Below are positions 37,835 through 50,095 of a stretch of 64,000 bases of DNA, in pieces. The number at the start of each line of letters is the position of its first letter. The stretch's first letter is position 1. The position numbers and the translations under genes are program-made. Source of the stretch: Setophaga petechia (lineage: Eukaryota; Chordata; Aves; Passeriformes; Parulidae). The notes below the pieces were generated by a model that was not told the DNA's origin, made no database searches, and was given only the letters and a program-made list of their open reading frames with translations. The stretch is from NCBI GenBank assembly GCA_024362935.1, contig JANCRA010000003.1:9352001-9416000 (forward strand), read 5' to 3'.

Positions 37835-40800
37835 AACGTCCCAAGCGTGTTCCATTTCACTTCTTCTATGAATTACAATAACAAGACTGATCTGACCAAT
37901 TTGCTATCCAATTAGCTGACTTGAGATGTAAGTAACAATATGTACTTATTGAAATGTTTTTTTCCCCAGATAAGAAATGTACACTTTTATAGGAGCAGTT
38001 CAAAATACCTTCAAGCTCTCTAAGATAGTGGAGTTCCTTCTGTTTACTTTGGACACGAGAGACTTGAGCTGCTACCTATCAAAATAATTATTCTCTAAAT
38101 AAATATTTAGAAGTGCATTGGTATACTTCTAAAGTGCATGATCAGTGACAGAAATGAGCTTTTGCAACTTCTAATGAAATCTGGGTGGTGTACTGTGTGT
38201 TCTGGGGGTTGTCACCTGTGGCATCCAGGGATTTTATGAGAATGTAAATAGAGTTCCCTAAAACCCTAGGAAATATAATTCAAAAGATCTGGATCCAGAA
38301 GTCAACTAACAGATAGACAGAGACATGCTGGGTTAATTCAGTCTTACAAATTTGAGACCATCATGTAATTTCTTGCAACTTAAAATTTTTGAAGGGCTGG
38401 AGCTGAATTTCAGTGTCTGAGTGTGTGTGAGAGAGATGCACACAAGCAAAGCTCTGTCATGCCCCATTTGTTTCTGTTGTGGGTAAGCAAGAACATTGGG
38501 TTTAATGAGGCTCAGTTTAACCTCCAGCTGTGAAATACAGGATTAGTCATATCCTGTGCTTAACCAGCTTTGTAATAATTTCACTAAATTCCACTTTTTA
38601 TCTCTGTATGAGGACAGGGCCAGGGAAAAAGCTCTTAATTGCAGTTAGATCAGGCTATGAAGAAGCAGCTTTCTGTGTCTTTGATACATGTGGAGAAGTT
38701 CAAAGTACACTGAGTCTCAGTGATCCGTCCATCTGACAAGTACTGAAAAATGTCTTGAGGGGAAACTATGCAATAACTGCAGAGGCTTTAAAACAGATTT
38801 TTACAATGAGTAAAATGCCAAATTCAAGCCCAGATCAAGAAAGATTCAGAGTCTGACATCTGAAAACTACTTGGGCAACAATGGGAAAGATGTTAATCAC
38901 TCATTGCTTTGAGAACAAAAAAACCTCTTTACTCAAAACTGTAAGTTTATGACAAGACTTTCAGTTTTGTTTTGTTTTTCATGAAGCCAAAACTGCAAAT
39001 CTAAATCTTTATAAGAGACTTTTAAAGAATATTCAGATTATCTCAAAAAAAAATAGACTGGCAGTAATTGATTCTCCCTGGCCACTTGAGGCCCGGTTCA
39101 GCAAAGAGCTCGGAACATCCGAGTTCCTCCAGAGGAGAGGGACTTGGGTGCCCAGCATGAGCTGAATCCTGCAAGGGACCTTTGCTGCTTTATCAGCAGA
39201 GGTTCAGGTCTTTATTTATCTCATTCCCAACGCTGTTTTTCTATGGGATGTGGGGATTACCCTGAGGGCAGCCTAGCAGTGTTGCTGTGGCTGGGATTTT
39301 GGGAGGAGGGGCAGTGGTTCCCTGTAGCCTCTTTGCCCGGAGTGCAGCTGACAGGAGAAAATGAAAGGTGGCTCTGGGGGATGGTCCAGAGCTGTGCTTG
39401 AAACTACATCCATATCAACATCTACTTCCCTGGAGGAGCTGGGGCAGCATTCTGTAGTTTCTTTGCTGGCACCCCACTAAAGATGGTGATTTTGGTTCTA
39501 GTGGGCTGTGATGGGCTGTATTAATCTCTGACTCTGAGACTCCAGCCCTGCAAGCCACAGACCAGACTCAGGCTAAACCAAATGCCAGTGGCTATAGCTC
39601 CATTTGGCTTTGTTAACTATTGAGCTGCATTTCTGTTTGGGTTATAGGCTGTGATACTTGGATCTCTCAGCCATGCCAGCTCATATATCCTCCTGAGCAA
39701 AGTCTGCCAGTTGTGTGATTATAATTATATACTGCAATTTTGTTTGAACTGATTATCTGAGTCTCCTGTGAGTTATGGGCTTGATCTTTCTCTGCAGATC
39801 TAAAACAAGGAGACAAAAATTCAGACATTCTTGAATATTGGCAGTGTACTTCAGTTCCCTACCTCAGTTGCTACAGAGAATTGAGAGGTTTGAAACCTGC
39901 ACTGCTTTTATATCCTGTATTCCACTGAGATGCTAATAAGTCTTTTTCCAAGAATGATTTTACATGGTAGAATCTGCTAAGCCTCTTACTGACTGTCTCC
40001 TGCTTTTCCCAAAGTTGTTAGCTCCTCCAACAATAGAGAATTCCAGCTGTCACCAATGCAGCCAGGTGAAATCTGGTTGCCCCTCTGGTTTTGTGAACAC
40101 AGATCATGATGTGAGGGGGAAGTCAGAGCCTAGGCACAAGTGGGGATCCTCACCCCTGTGTTACATTTGTGAATGGCCAAGATCCAGCCATGGCAAAATG
40201 CCCGAATGCATTTCCAATTCTACATGAACTACTAAAAATGGATTTACTGATGGAGCTGGCTGAGGCTGTGCTCGTGACATCCTGGCTGAATACTGAAGAG
40301 GTAATGAGGAGAGTGGGTGTTTTGACAGACCCTTATCCCCTAAAGCCTTTGTCACCAGTTCAAGTGATCCCCAGATGTGTTGCATGTACAACAGGGATAT
40401 GAACCAGTGTAAAGGAATTTAATCTCTCTTGTTACAGAAAGCTCATATTATTGCATGAAATGGAAGATGTTAAATAGTTTTAATCTCATCCCTTAATTTT
40501 TTTTCCCTAGTTGCAGAGTTCTTTCAAAATCAAATCTGTTGATTTTTTATTGCACTCTCATGTGTGTGATTTCCAACTTGCCTGATAAATGCTGCTGAAG
40601 CTAATGGGGATCTTCACACATACTTAAAGTCAGATATGTGCTTTGCTGAGCTTATTTTTGCCTGAATATGTCTTGTAGTGATAACTGCAATTACTGAACC
40701 TTAATTCAATTATTTGCTAGCTTCACACAGTGAAATTGCCCATCCCTCAGATTCCTGGTGCATGAGACACTAAAACATGGACTATTGAGATAAGGGGGAA

Positions 40801-41034
40801 GTGTTTGTGCAAGGTTGTGTGGTAGGGGATGTTCTCTGGGGCACAAGGCTGCCTGACAGGGCCAGTCCCTCCTGGTGCTGAGAAGCAGGGCTCATTGCCC
40901 TGAGGCCCCTGTGAGAGCTGGGCAAGGCAGGTGCTTTGCATCACCTCCTGTGTGTTGTTTGAGATGTGTTTGTGCTTTGCTTTAGCTCAGTAAAATATCA
41001 CTGCTCTGCCTTGGGCCAGCTACTTGTTACAGGG

Positions 41035-41488
41035 TGTCACCATGATATTTTCTCAAAAATCCCTTCACCAGGATTTTTCTCCTGAGAAGCTTCAGAAAAG
41101 AAATGTAAACAATACTTATCTGATTGCTTGAAATGTGACCTAGAGGTTGCTCACCAACAGGTGTATCTTTGATTTGTTCCATGTGAATTGTTTTTAATTA
41201 ATGACCAATCCCAGTCCAGCTGTGTCTGACTCACTGGTCAGTCAAAGATTTTTATTACCATTCTTGTCTAGACTTCTGATGTCTCTTTTCTCTATAGTTT
41301 AGTATAGTTTTAGTGTATAATTTCATAATATAATATAGTATAATATAATATAATATAATATAATATAATATAATATAATATAATATAATATAATATAATA
41401 TAATAATAATAATAATCAGCCTTCTAAGAACTTGGAGTCAGATTCTCATCTCTCACCCCGTCCTGGGGATCCTCACAACACCACAACA
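41035..41488 (+). mobile_element. Solo LTR with internal pentanucleotide expansion
   Basis: The element begins TGTCACCATGATATTTTC and ends CACCACAACA. It is flanked by a perfect 6-bp target-site duplication, ACAGGG at 41029-41034 and at 41489-41494. The words aggatttttctcctgagaag and ttaattaatgaccaatc are, from memory, those of a common passerine LTR family. The interior contains a (TATAA)n array. No internal retroviral genes adjoin it. The orientation rests on that remembered similarity, because LTR ends are symmetrical. Confidence 0.88.
41325..41416. repeat. (TATAA)n pentanucleotide microsatellite ending in (TAA)n
   Basis: A long, nearly pure TATAA array is followed by about five TAA units, inside the solo LTR. 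It probably grew from the AT-rich tatagttttagtgtataat segment just upstream in the same LTR. Confidence 0.95.
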
Positions 41489-42522
41489 ACAGGGCTGTGT
41501 GCTCTGATAGTGCCATTAATGGCCCTCTGCAGGTGTGCTGAAGTGTGGTAGCTGAGAAGAAGAGTAAGGTGGTCAAGCTTTACCAACTGTTTGTGGGGAT
41601 CACCATGCTCTGAATCTGGATGGTAAGGTCTTAGTGTTTGTGCAGATGGGTTCTGCAAGGCTTCATTCATGAATATAGGGAAAGGGGTTGAAGTTCAGAT
41701 ACTGATCTTATCTTACCAAGTAACTCAATATTGACACCTGCATGTAAGACCTTTGGCCACCTGTAGTAAAGTTACGGGTTTTTTTCAAGATAATAAAATG
41801 ACTTTATTTCTAGGTTAGGTTTCCACATGTATAATGTTCTTCTGTTCCTTCTAGCTGGCTGAGTGCAACAGCTTCCCAAGAAATTTCAGTAAGACAGAGA
41901 GAGTTAATGCATCCACAAGCAGCTTTTTGGAACTGGGGGGCTGCCTTTTAGTACTGCTGCTGATTGTTTAGGGCTCTGATTGCTTGTTCTTTCACTTGCT
42001 AATGTTGGTGATTTCCATTTTTTAATCATCTGAATGTATTAAATATGCCACTAATTTATTTTTATTTCTGCCCTGTACTTGTGCAAAAGACATTGGTTAG
42101 TAATATCTGTGTTTTGGCCAAGTTCAAATCAATGCCATTTGCCTATGTGAAGAGAAGTGTGCACCTTCAGCTAAATTGCTACAGGAAATAACAGAAAAAG
42201 GTCTTGAGCTAAATCTTCCATTTAATTACTCAGTTGCAAACAATGGGTTGTTGAGTGTCAAAATTGAGACAGTTTGAATTACTGGAACAATTATGGTTTA
42301 GAGTATTGTTGCTGGTAGGTTGAGAATTTATATTACAGTGACAGACAAGTAATCCAGGTAATGGGCAGTGCAAGAGTCCATAAAGATGAAGGCAGCCTGA
42401 CACTGAAATAAAACCTTCTGCATTTTTTTTCTCTTCACAAATGTATATAATCAAAAGCCAAGGTCTCAACAGAGTTTTCCATCTAACATCCAAGATTTAT
42501 GGGTGAAACTAAAATCTGAAGT

Positions 42523-42646
42523 AAGAGCGATTTTATTTTTTTTTCATATAAGATTTTTTTTTCCATATAGAGAATTACCCAAATAAGAGCGATTTTATTT
42601 TTTTTTTAATATAGGATTTTTTTTCCATATAGAGAATTACCCAAAT
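42523..42646. repeat. 62-bp tandem duplication
   Basis: Two adjacent copies, 42523-42584 and 42585-42646, each start aagagcgattttattt and end gagaattacccaaat. They differ by only a few bases within the T-runs and cata/aata segment. This is a recent local duplication. Confidence 0.92.
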
Positions 42647-43559
42647 CATAAGCCAAGATCCTTATGGGCTTACATGGTCAGGGTGTGATGCCCTTGCCCT
42701 ATTGCTGAGGACCAAGTTCACTCTGATGTTTTTAAATGATGGCTGAAGGAAATCCTGTGCTTTGTAAAAGGGGAAGTAGCCACTGAAAAATGGAAATTGC
42801 TTGTCTGTCACAGGGCTGGGTGATGGTGTGGCATAATAATTTGTCCAAAGAAAATCTTCTGGGCTAGTGTCAATAAGGGCATGTTCTCTGGTCAATATTG
42901 AGTTCCTTGCAGTATTCCTTTCCATCTATTTGCATTTCATGCTGTTACATAATTTCTTCTAAAGTTGTGTTGAAAGCAGATATAATATTAATACATTTAA
43001 GTGGTGCGGTGTGTAATCCGCTGTCTCCTGAGCTTAGTGCAAGTGGGTCTGCATTGTGGGAAAATGAGGCTGATTATTATAAACCCTTGGAAATGACAGT
43101 CCTTTGGGAAGTCTGCTGTCAGTGACTCATGTATGCTTGATTCTCTGTGTTCTGGACACATTTACCACCCCTTTATATTCCCCAGAGGTAAACAAAAAGG
43201 GACCTTCAATTTGGTGCTTTGTTGTGTGTTTTTAAAAGTGGCTTATGACAGAAGTCAGGAGAGAAAGTTTTCACAGTGCAGGAGGTTGCAAATGAGTTAC
43301 AAAGGGGTGGAGAGAGCTGTGGTCCTCAGGTGGCTGCAGGCCTGTCCCTCCTTGCTCCTACCTGCAGCTGCAGGATGCTCTTTGTCTCCAGCAGCTCTTT
43401 GTCACTTCTGCCACGGCTCCAGGGGTGCTCAGGCACAGGATGCCCGTGTTTAGACACCCAAATTGCTCCCAAATGACCCCACAGCCCATGGGGAGAAGGG
43501 AAGCTGTGGCCCTTTGTGAAGGCTTTAATATTTCCACAGGGCACAGGGTCCAACTGATC

Positions 43560-43860
43560 ATTTATGATTAAATACTTTTTAAAATCTGTTTTCAGCCTTC
43601 ATCTGTTAGAATTTATGTGAAAGGAGAAAAAAAATGTTTTCAATTAAAGGCTACTTATGTAACAACCCGGTTTTGAATGCTAATTCATGAATTACTGGGA
43701 GCTGACAGTGCTGCATTTTAATTTTCCACGGTCACTTCAGAACATAATTCTAATTGAAATCATTTTTTGCTAATCTCTCATAAATACTGAGAACTTTCTG
43801 TCAAGTAAATTTCTGTCTTTCTGTATTTAATTTATGTTAAGAACAGTCCATTTTGTTGCA
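43560..43860. promoter_or_regulatory. Candidate conserved non-coding element
   Basis: About 300 bp of AT-rich complex sequence holds TAAT-type words (tatgattaaat, gctaattcatgaattac, ttctaattgaaatca) and a preserved CpG in acaacccggttttg. It lies directly upstream of a strong cryptic acceptor at 43909. The call rests on texture only. Confidence 0.22.
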
Positions 43861-43909
43861 TCAAAGTATTTCAGAATTAAATATTTGTCTTCTTTTTTCT
43901 CCCTTCTAG

Positions 43910-44075
43910 CAGAAGTAACACTGAAGGGTAGCAGAGAAGATAATTTGTCTGACTTGTCTCTAAGTTTTCAACACTTTATCTTCACAGTTGGTCCAACATG
44001 GCCACAGCACTGATCTGACTTTACTGGACAGAAACGAAGAGGAAAATAAATGTTTCTTTGTAGTACTTTGACCTT
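43910..44075 (+). other. CCDC85C: Possible alternative terminal exon (strong acceptor plus AATAAA)
   Basis: A very strong pyrimidine tract (cttcttttttctcccttctag) ends at 43909 and is followed by cagaagtaac. If the coiled-coil exon spliced here, the frame would read Gln-Lys-stop at once. An AATAAA lies at about 44046, with T/GT-rich sequence at about 44100-44125. A second acceptor-like site (tttatcttcacag) lies at 43976-43988. Together these could make a short terminal exon giving a truncated protein. There is no transcript evidence, and strong cryptic acceptors are common in introns. Confidence 0.2.
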
Positions 44076-46059
44076 AAAATACCACAAACACCATCCATCT
44101 TCTTGTGTTATTTGTGTTATTTTTCAATTGAATCACTCAGCACAGCAGGTCAAAAAGTCAGAGGCCACCATTTCTTCTCTTTGCTAGCAGGATAGAAAGC
44201 TTTGATAGGAACAAGTGTTTGCTGTTTTTTCATTGTTTTGTTTTGCCTTTTTTTCTTTTTTAATGTAATTTTAGTCTTTGGTAAGCACCAAGACTTTAAT
44301 TTCTATCTCGAGCGTTTAAAATTATACATTATTTGTTATGGAAAATGTCCCTTTCCACCCATCAAATTGCTTGTTTTCTACACAGAAAAAAAGTTGGTTT
44401 TGCAGTCTATTTTTACTTTAAAACTTGGTTTGTTGGCCCTACTCTTTTCTCACTGGTAGGAGTAGACCAAACTCCCTTCCCTGGTGGGAGGGACAGGCCT
44501 GTGTCTATTTGTTTCATAACAAGCTGGCAAGGTCTTGGGCTTTTTCCAGTGGTATCATCTGGGTCACTCTGAAGTCCTGCCCAGTTGAAAAATTTATCAG
44601 TAACTGTTTTGTAATTTTTTGTGAGTGCTGAGGAGTGATTGTGTTGGAATGACAGTGGTGGGGTGTCAGTGCTGTCAGTGTGTGGCACAGGTCTGTGCTG
44701 CCAGGTGAAGGTGCTGGCTCTGCAGGCTTGTCCCTGTGCTCATCAGGAAGTGCTGAGCTGGACCAAGGGCAGGTCTTGCACTTTTGTACCACTGTGAAAG
44801 TCAGGACATGCTTGCTTTTTCTTTTTATTTTTCTTTGGACTATGGATGAAACTAGGGTTTGAAAAATATTGACAGTAAGAGAGCAAGAGCCACTCTTGGA
44901 GCAGTCAGTGGCCAGTTGCTGGTGTTTGCAGAAGGTGTGAGTCTCCTGAGCTGCCACTTGGTCTCCTTTGCTGTGTCCCTCCTTCTGTCTCTGCTCCTCA
45001 GCTCAGGAAACAGTTCCAATAAAAGTTCGACTGAGACTGCGTGCTCCCACAGAGTTTTGGTTCAGATGAAGATGATTCTGCTGATAAATTTCTTGAAACT
45101 CCAGAAATGTGAAGTGATTTTACCTGAAGGATAATTTATTATAGATATGTTGCCCTTTAGTTGAGATAATCTCCAGCAATGATGATGAACAGAGATGATC
45201 AGGGATTCTACTTTTAAAATGTCTTTCTGACTAGAAAAGCAATTTGGGATCCACTTACATCTCAGTAATGAAAATTGGGTAAGGTAATAAGAGATTTCAT
45301 TTTGTGAGTGAATTGACAATGCAAATACCAGGATTTTTAATTTAGGTTTAAGTGGAGTAATGGCTACTCATTCTGATGCATCATTAGTCATATTGCTTTT
45401 TAATGAGGGATTCACTTTTCTTTCCCTGGTTAGCTCTAACACTGATAGCAAAGCCCAAGGAATGTGCAAATGTTTGGGGAGGTCTGTTGAATATGTGTCA
45501 CTGCACCATTTTAATTTCAAAAAGGGAGAAAAACCAGTTTTCTTTCTATGGTGAAAAACCCCACATTTCCCATTAGTACAGGGAAGATAAATAGTGCAGA
45601 GCTGTGATTGGTAGCCTGTTGTAAAAATCCACAAGCAATAAAGTAAGATACATTCCCAAATAACTTCTAGAAAATATAGAAGGAAAATTGCATTGAGTGC
45701 AGGGCTCATGGAAGAGGCTTTATGACAGACAGTGGGAGAAAAAAGTTTACTCTGCCCATCTCTGACAGGAATGTCTTATAAATAGTGGCAGGTGAAGACT
45801 CTTTTGCACTAGCAAACCCACTCTCTGCTCCAAACACCTTGTTCCTCTTCTGGAGAGATCTCTGCTCAGCGTTTTTATTTCTTAGATGTCTTTTCTTTTT
45901 CTTGTCCTATTTTTTTTTCTCTTTTTCCTTTCTGTTCTTTAATTAAGAGCTTGTTTTGATGTTCATTGAACTCAGTGGGAATCTTTCCATCAAATTGAAT
46001 GCATTAGGTCAGATTCATAATCAGCTGCCACTGAAACAACCTAACAATAGTTTTGTCAC

Positions 46060-46270
46060 ACGCTAGTGCAGTCTTAAATGGGATTTGCTTTTAAAAAAGC
46101 AATAGAACTAATCCATTATAAACACTTGTTAGAGCAGAGTTTTGACTGTATCTGTGTATTTACCAACACAATTTCAACCAATTTAAGCCAAATTGAAATT
46201 AAGGCAGACTTTTTCTCCAGGCAGGAGCGTAGGGCAGTTAATTAAATCAATTTAAACTAGTGTGGTTTTA
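46060..46270. promoter_or_regulatory. Candidate conserved non-coding element
   Basis: This non-repetitive AT-rich block has preserved CpGs (cacacgctagtg, aggagcgtaggg) and a homeodomain-like cluster (cagttaattaaatcaattt). No repeat family was recognised. The regulatory role is inference. Confidence 0.2.
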
Positions 46271-48238
46271 GTGACAGCAGTGTGATACTGGATGCTGTCT
46301 TGTCTTGGTTTGGTTGGTCTTCCTTTCTTAGTTGGGCAAAACATTTTGATTTTCTGTGAGGACAAGCTGTAATGTGATGAAACACGTGGGGAATCCAATG
46401 TAGACCAACCCATTCAGGTTTGGGGGCAAGACAGCAAGTTTCTGGGATGCAAATGTCCAGCAAATCTCTCTTTCTCAGGCCTGTTTCCACATTTCTGGTG
46501 CCCCACGGTCATGTGGCATCCTGCAGGTCTCAGTGTGGTTTTCAAAAGTCTGAGTAACCCATGGCCTCTGAACTGTTGAGGCCACACACCTCTCCTGGAG
46601 CAGAGATTTGAGGGGATCTGTAACCTCTGTGGTCTCCAGCACAAAGATACAACCTCACATTTTGGTTTTGCTGTTTTGTTCTGCTTTTCCCTTGGCCACA
46701 CATGTGCCCCTTCATCCCAGATATCAGGGGAGAGTGCCTGAGCTCCTGAGCTGACAGCCCAAAGCAGTGCCAGGACCTCTCAGGAGGTTGCTGTGTCCCC
46801 CACACACACACAGGAGTGGAGAAGGGGTTGCACACAGCAGGGATGTGGGAGCACGACCAGCCAAGGTGAAATCCTTTCAGGATAACCACCAAGAGACACC
46901 ACATGCCTGGGACACTGCCAGTAAACTAAGAGTCTTCTTATCATCTTCAATTGTGACCTGCTAACCTTTCTTTGAAATCATATACCTCCCAGGAATAGTG
47001 GAAACTCAGTTTTGCAGCAGTCACTTTTCAGCTTCAGAAGGAGTTATCTCCTTCAGATCTCTCTCTCTCTGACTCTCTGTTGTGAAATGTGAAAGAAATA
47101 CAGGCCACATCTTCTCTCTTCATAAATTCAGGGGAATCCCAGATATCTGATATGCTGAACTCATTCTGTATCACTTGACTCCATGTGAGACGCTGCAGTT
47201 CCCAGCAGATTGGGTCACACAGGACCAGCATCCATTTCTCATTATGGCTTTCTTGAGGACTGCCCTTCTCTTCACAGCTTATAAAAGGAAAGTTGATAGG
47301 GTGAGGCCTCCAGAATGGTTGTGAGAGCACTGGGTCACTGTAGAAGTTTTAACCTAAGAAACCAGCATTTTGGAATAAAACCAAAGCTGAATATCAACTA
47401 AAACAGGCCATGTAGCTACAAGAAAATATATATGACACTGATAGAAAGTAATGTATCCACTCAGAGTGCATTAATTCTTCTCTTTGAGCAGGAAATGGAA
47501 ATGAACTTCTGATGTTTCCAGAGATCTGTGCATGACAACAGTCTCCAAAGTCCCTGTTATGTTCAGGCCTTTGGGTTACTGTGGGGTTTTTACATAAAAT
47601 TGATATGATTTATGAGATTTCTTGTTAAATTTTATTGCTCCAATGATTTTTCTTTGGTTCTTTTGAAGTAGAAAACATAATTTCTGTAGCAAATGGCAGT
47701 TGAAAGTCTTAATAGAGCATAAAAATCTGAAAGGTCATGATTTTTAAACTTTAAAATAGAGGACAGTGCACTGCTTGATACTGCTAAAAATATGAAAAGT
47801 TAATGAGATGTTTATTGGTGATAAAGATAGAATCTTCTCACAGACCTTTGATTTTGGCTGCTGGTGTATTGGCTTTTTCTGGGTACACTTTTATAAATAA
47901 GAAACACTTCCCATTCTTTACATTTCAAGATCACAGAGAGTTAAAAACACAAGGCAGAAACTTTGTCTCAGGGTGATTGTTCAGTACTCCTAACACCCAG
48001 TGCTCCTTCCCCTGTGAGTGCAGACTATTGGTTGCATTTAACTGGTTTTTACGGTCATGTTAACCACCTTCATTTATTTGACTATGTTTAAGACCTGTGG
48101 GTTCAAGCAAATTTGTAACCAAATTAGAAACTCTTCCTGTCAACACACATTTTGCAAGCTTAGGTGAATGATGGTAACACTGTTTAAAAAGCCTTAATCT
48201 ACAAAATGTGTCCTGGTGTGGGTTTTTTGGGTGAGTTT

Positions 48239-48263
48239 TTTGGTTGGTTGGTTGGTTTGTTTG
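48239..48263. repeat. (GGTT)n / G-T-rich simple repeat
   Basis: Four to five TTGG units are followed by gtttgtttgggg. It is a short simple repeat about 380 bp upstream of the Ser-rich exon. Confidence 0.85.
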
Positions 48264-48543
48264 GGGTTTGTGGATTTTTTTGCCGATTTTGATTTAATCT
48301 AGTGTCTTAAAATTTAATTTAATCTGAAGTCTTAAAAATATTTTTATGTGCTTCTTAACAAATGTTTTTTATTGAGCATGTAGGAACTTAGGTAAAACAA
48401 AAATGCCTTCCTGCTGTATCACTTAATGTAGCAGACCTTGACCAGTTCACCTCCAGCTGCTTGCAGGAGTTTTCTCTAGGACTAGAATGGAAAAAGCATT
48501 TTATTCTAGTGTTTACTGTCACTGTTGGTGCAGGGAGAAGTAA

Positions 48544-48945
<402 letters not shown>

Positions 48946-50003
48946 TGAAGCTGGAGTTGCTAATGTGCAACAAAAACCTTGGGAGGATTTGGAGCCCCTG
49001 GAACATTAACCTTTGCCTGAATTTAGTTCATCAACTTCCCAGCATGGGTTTTCAGTCAACTGACAGTCACAGCTGTGAATCTTTTAAAGCCAGGGTGATG
49101 CTTGTTACCTCTGCAGCTTCTTCTTGGAAAATGCCCTGTGCCTGCTGTAGAAAAGCTGGTTGTGGGTGAAGCTTGCCAGGTGCCTGGCAGTGCATGGACG
49201 GGGTTGTTTAGTGAATAAGTTCTTAGGTTTTTCTGTATCACAAATGATTTTGAGTTTCCTAAGATTTGCCTGCACTGCTTCTGAAACCCTAGAAGAACTT
49301 TTATTAAAGCCTCTTGGATAAGATGGAATCTGTGCTGCTGTGCCAGGCATGGCTGAGAGACCTGCCTGCTGTTTGCCTTCCAGATGTTTCCCTCACTGCT
49401 TGGGCCTCTAGGTTTGTGTGGTGATGCTGTTTTCCAGATTAGAGGAAGAGTGTAGAAAGAGTCAGAGAGTCCTGGTGGGAGTGGGCTGTGAGTGTTAGGA
49501 ATGTGAGCAAAATCCTGATGGCAGCAGAGCTGGAGAACCTCCCTGCTCCATGTCTGGGACACTGGTCAGAGAGCTGGAAGTCCTGTAGGACCAGTCATGT
49601 GTTGGCTGCTTGATTGGGAAAAAGTCATTCTGTAGGTTTAGTGTATCTCTTACAGTTGTAAAGAAGGGCACAATGATAATTTAATAAAGTTTGCATAAAT
49701 AAAACTCAAGTATGGAAGCATATCCCCTTCCTATCCCTACTGAGTGGCAGGATGGATAGGGATGCTTCAAGCTAAAAAAAGAGGAATAAAGGTGTCCAGG
49801 TGAATATTCACTTTTGTAACTTTGTGCCCCATGTGTAAAGATAGGACGCTTTATAGGGAGAGCAGAGAGACTTGAACCTGGAGATGTTTGTCTGGCTGTG
49901 CAATCCTCACAATTTTGGAGATTTTGCTTTGCTTCCCTGGTGCTCAGGCTTTTGCTCCCCAGCTTTGTTCCAGGTTGGTGATGCTCAGTCAGCCTGTGCT
50001 GGT

Positions 50004-50095
50004 TGCCCCAAGGATTTTACATTTACTACTCATGATTTTACATTTATCTTGTCAGTCAGGCTGGGGTACATCCAGCAGCTCTCTGCAGAGGGGCT
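50004..50095 (+). repeat. Dispersed duplicate segment, copy 2
   Basis: This is the second copy of the segment at 48844-48925, in the same orientation and about 1.16 kb away. The best block is gtcagtcaggctggggtaca at 50052-50071. It has a small internal insertion (ttttacatttactact) relative to copy 1. Confidence 0.6.

Noticed and set aside
44990..45060. AATAAAAGTTCGACTGAGACTG resembling an LTR polyadenylation segment
   Set aside because: No TG…CA ends with a target-site duplication could be found around it, so a further LTR is not supported.
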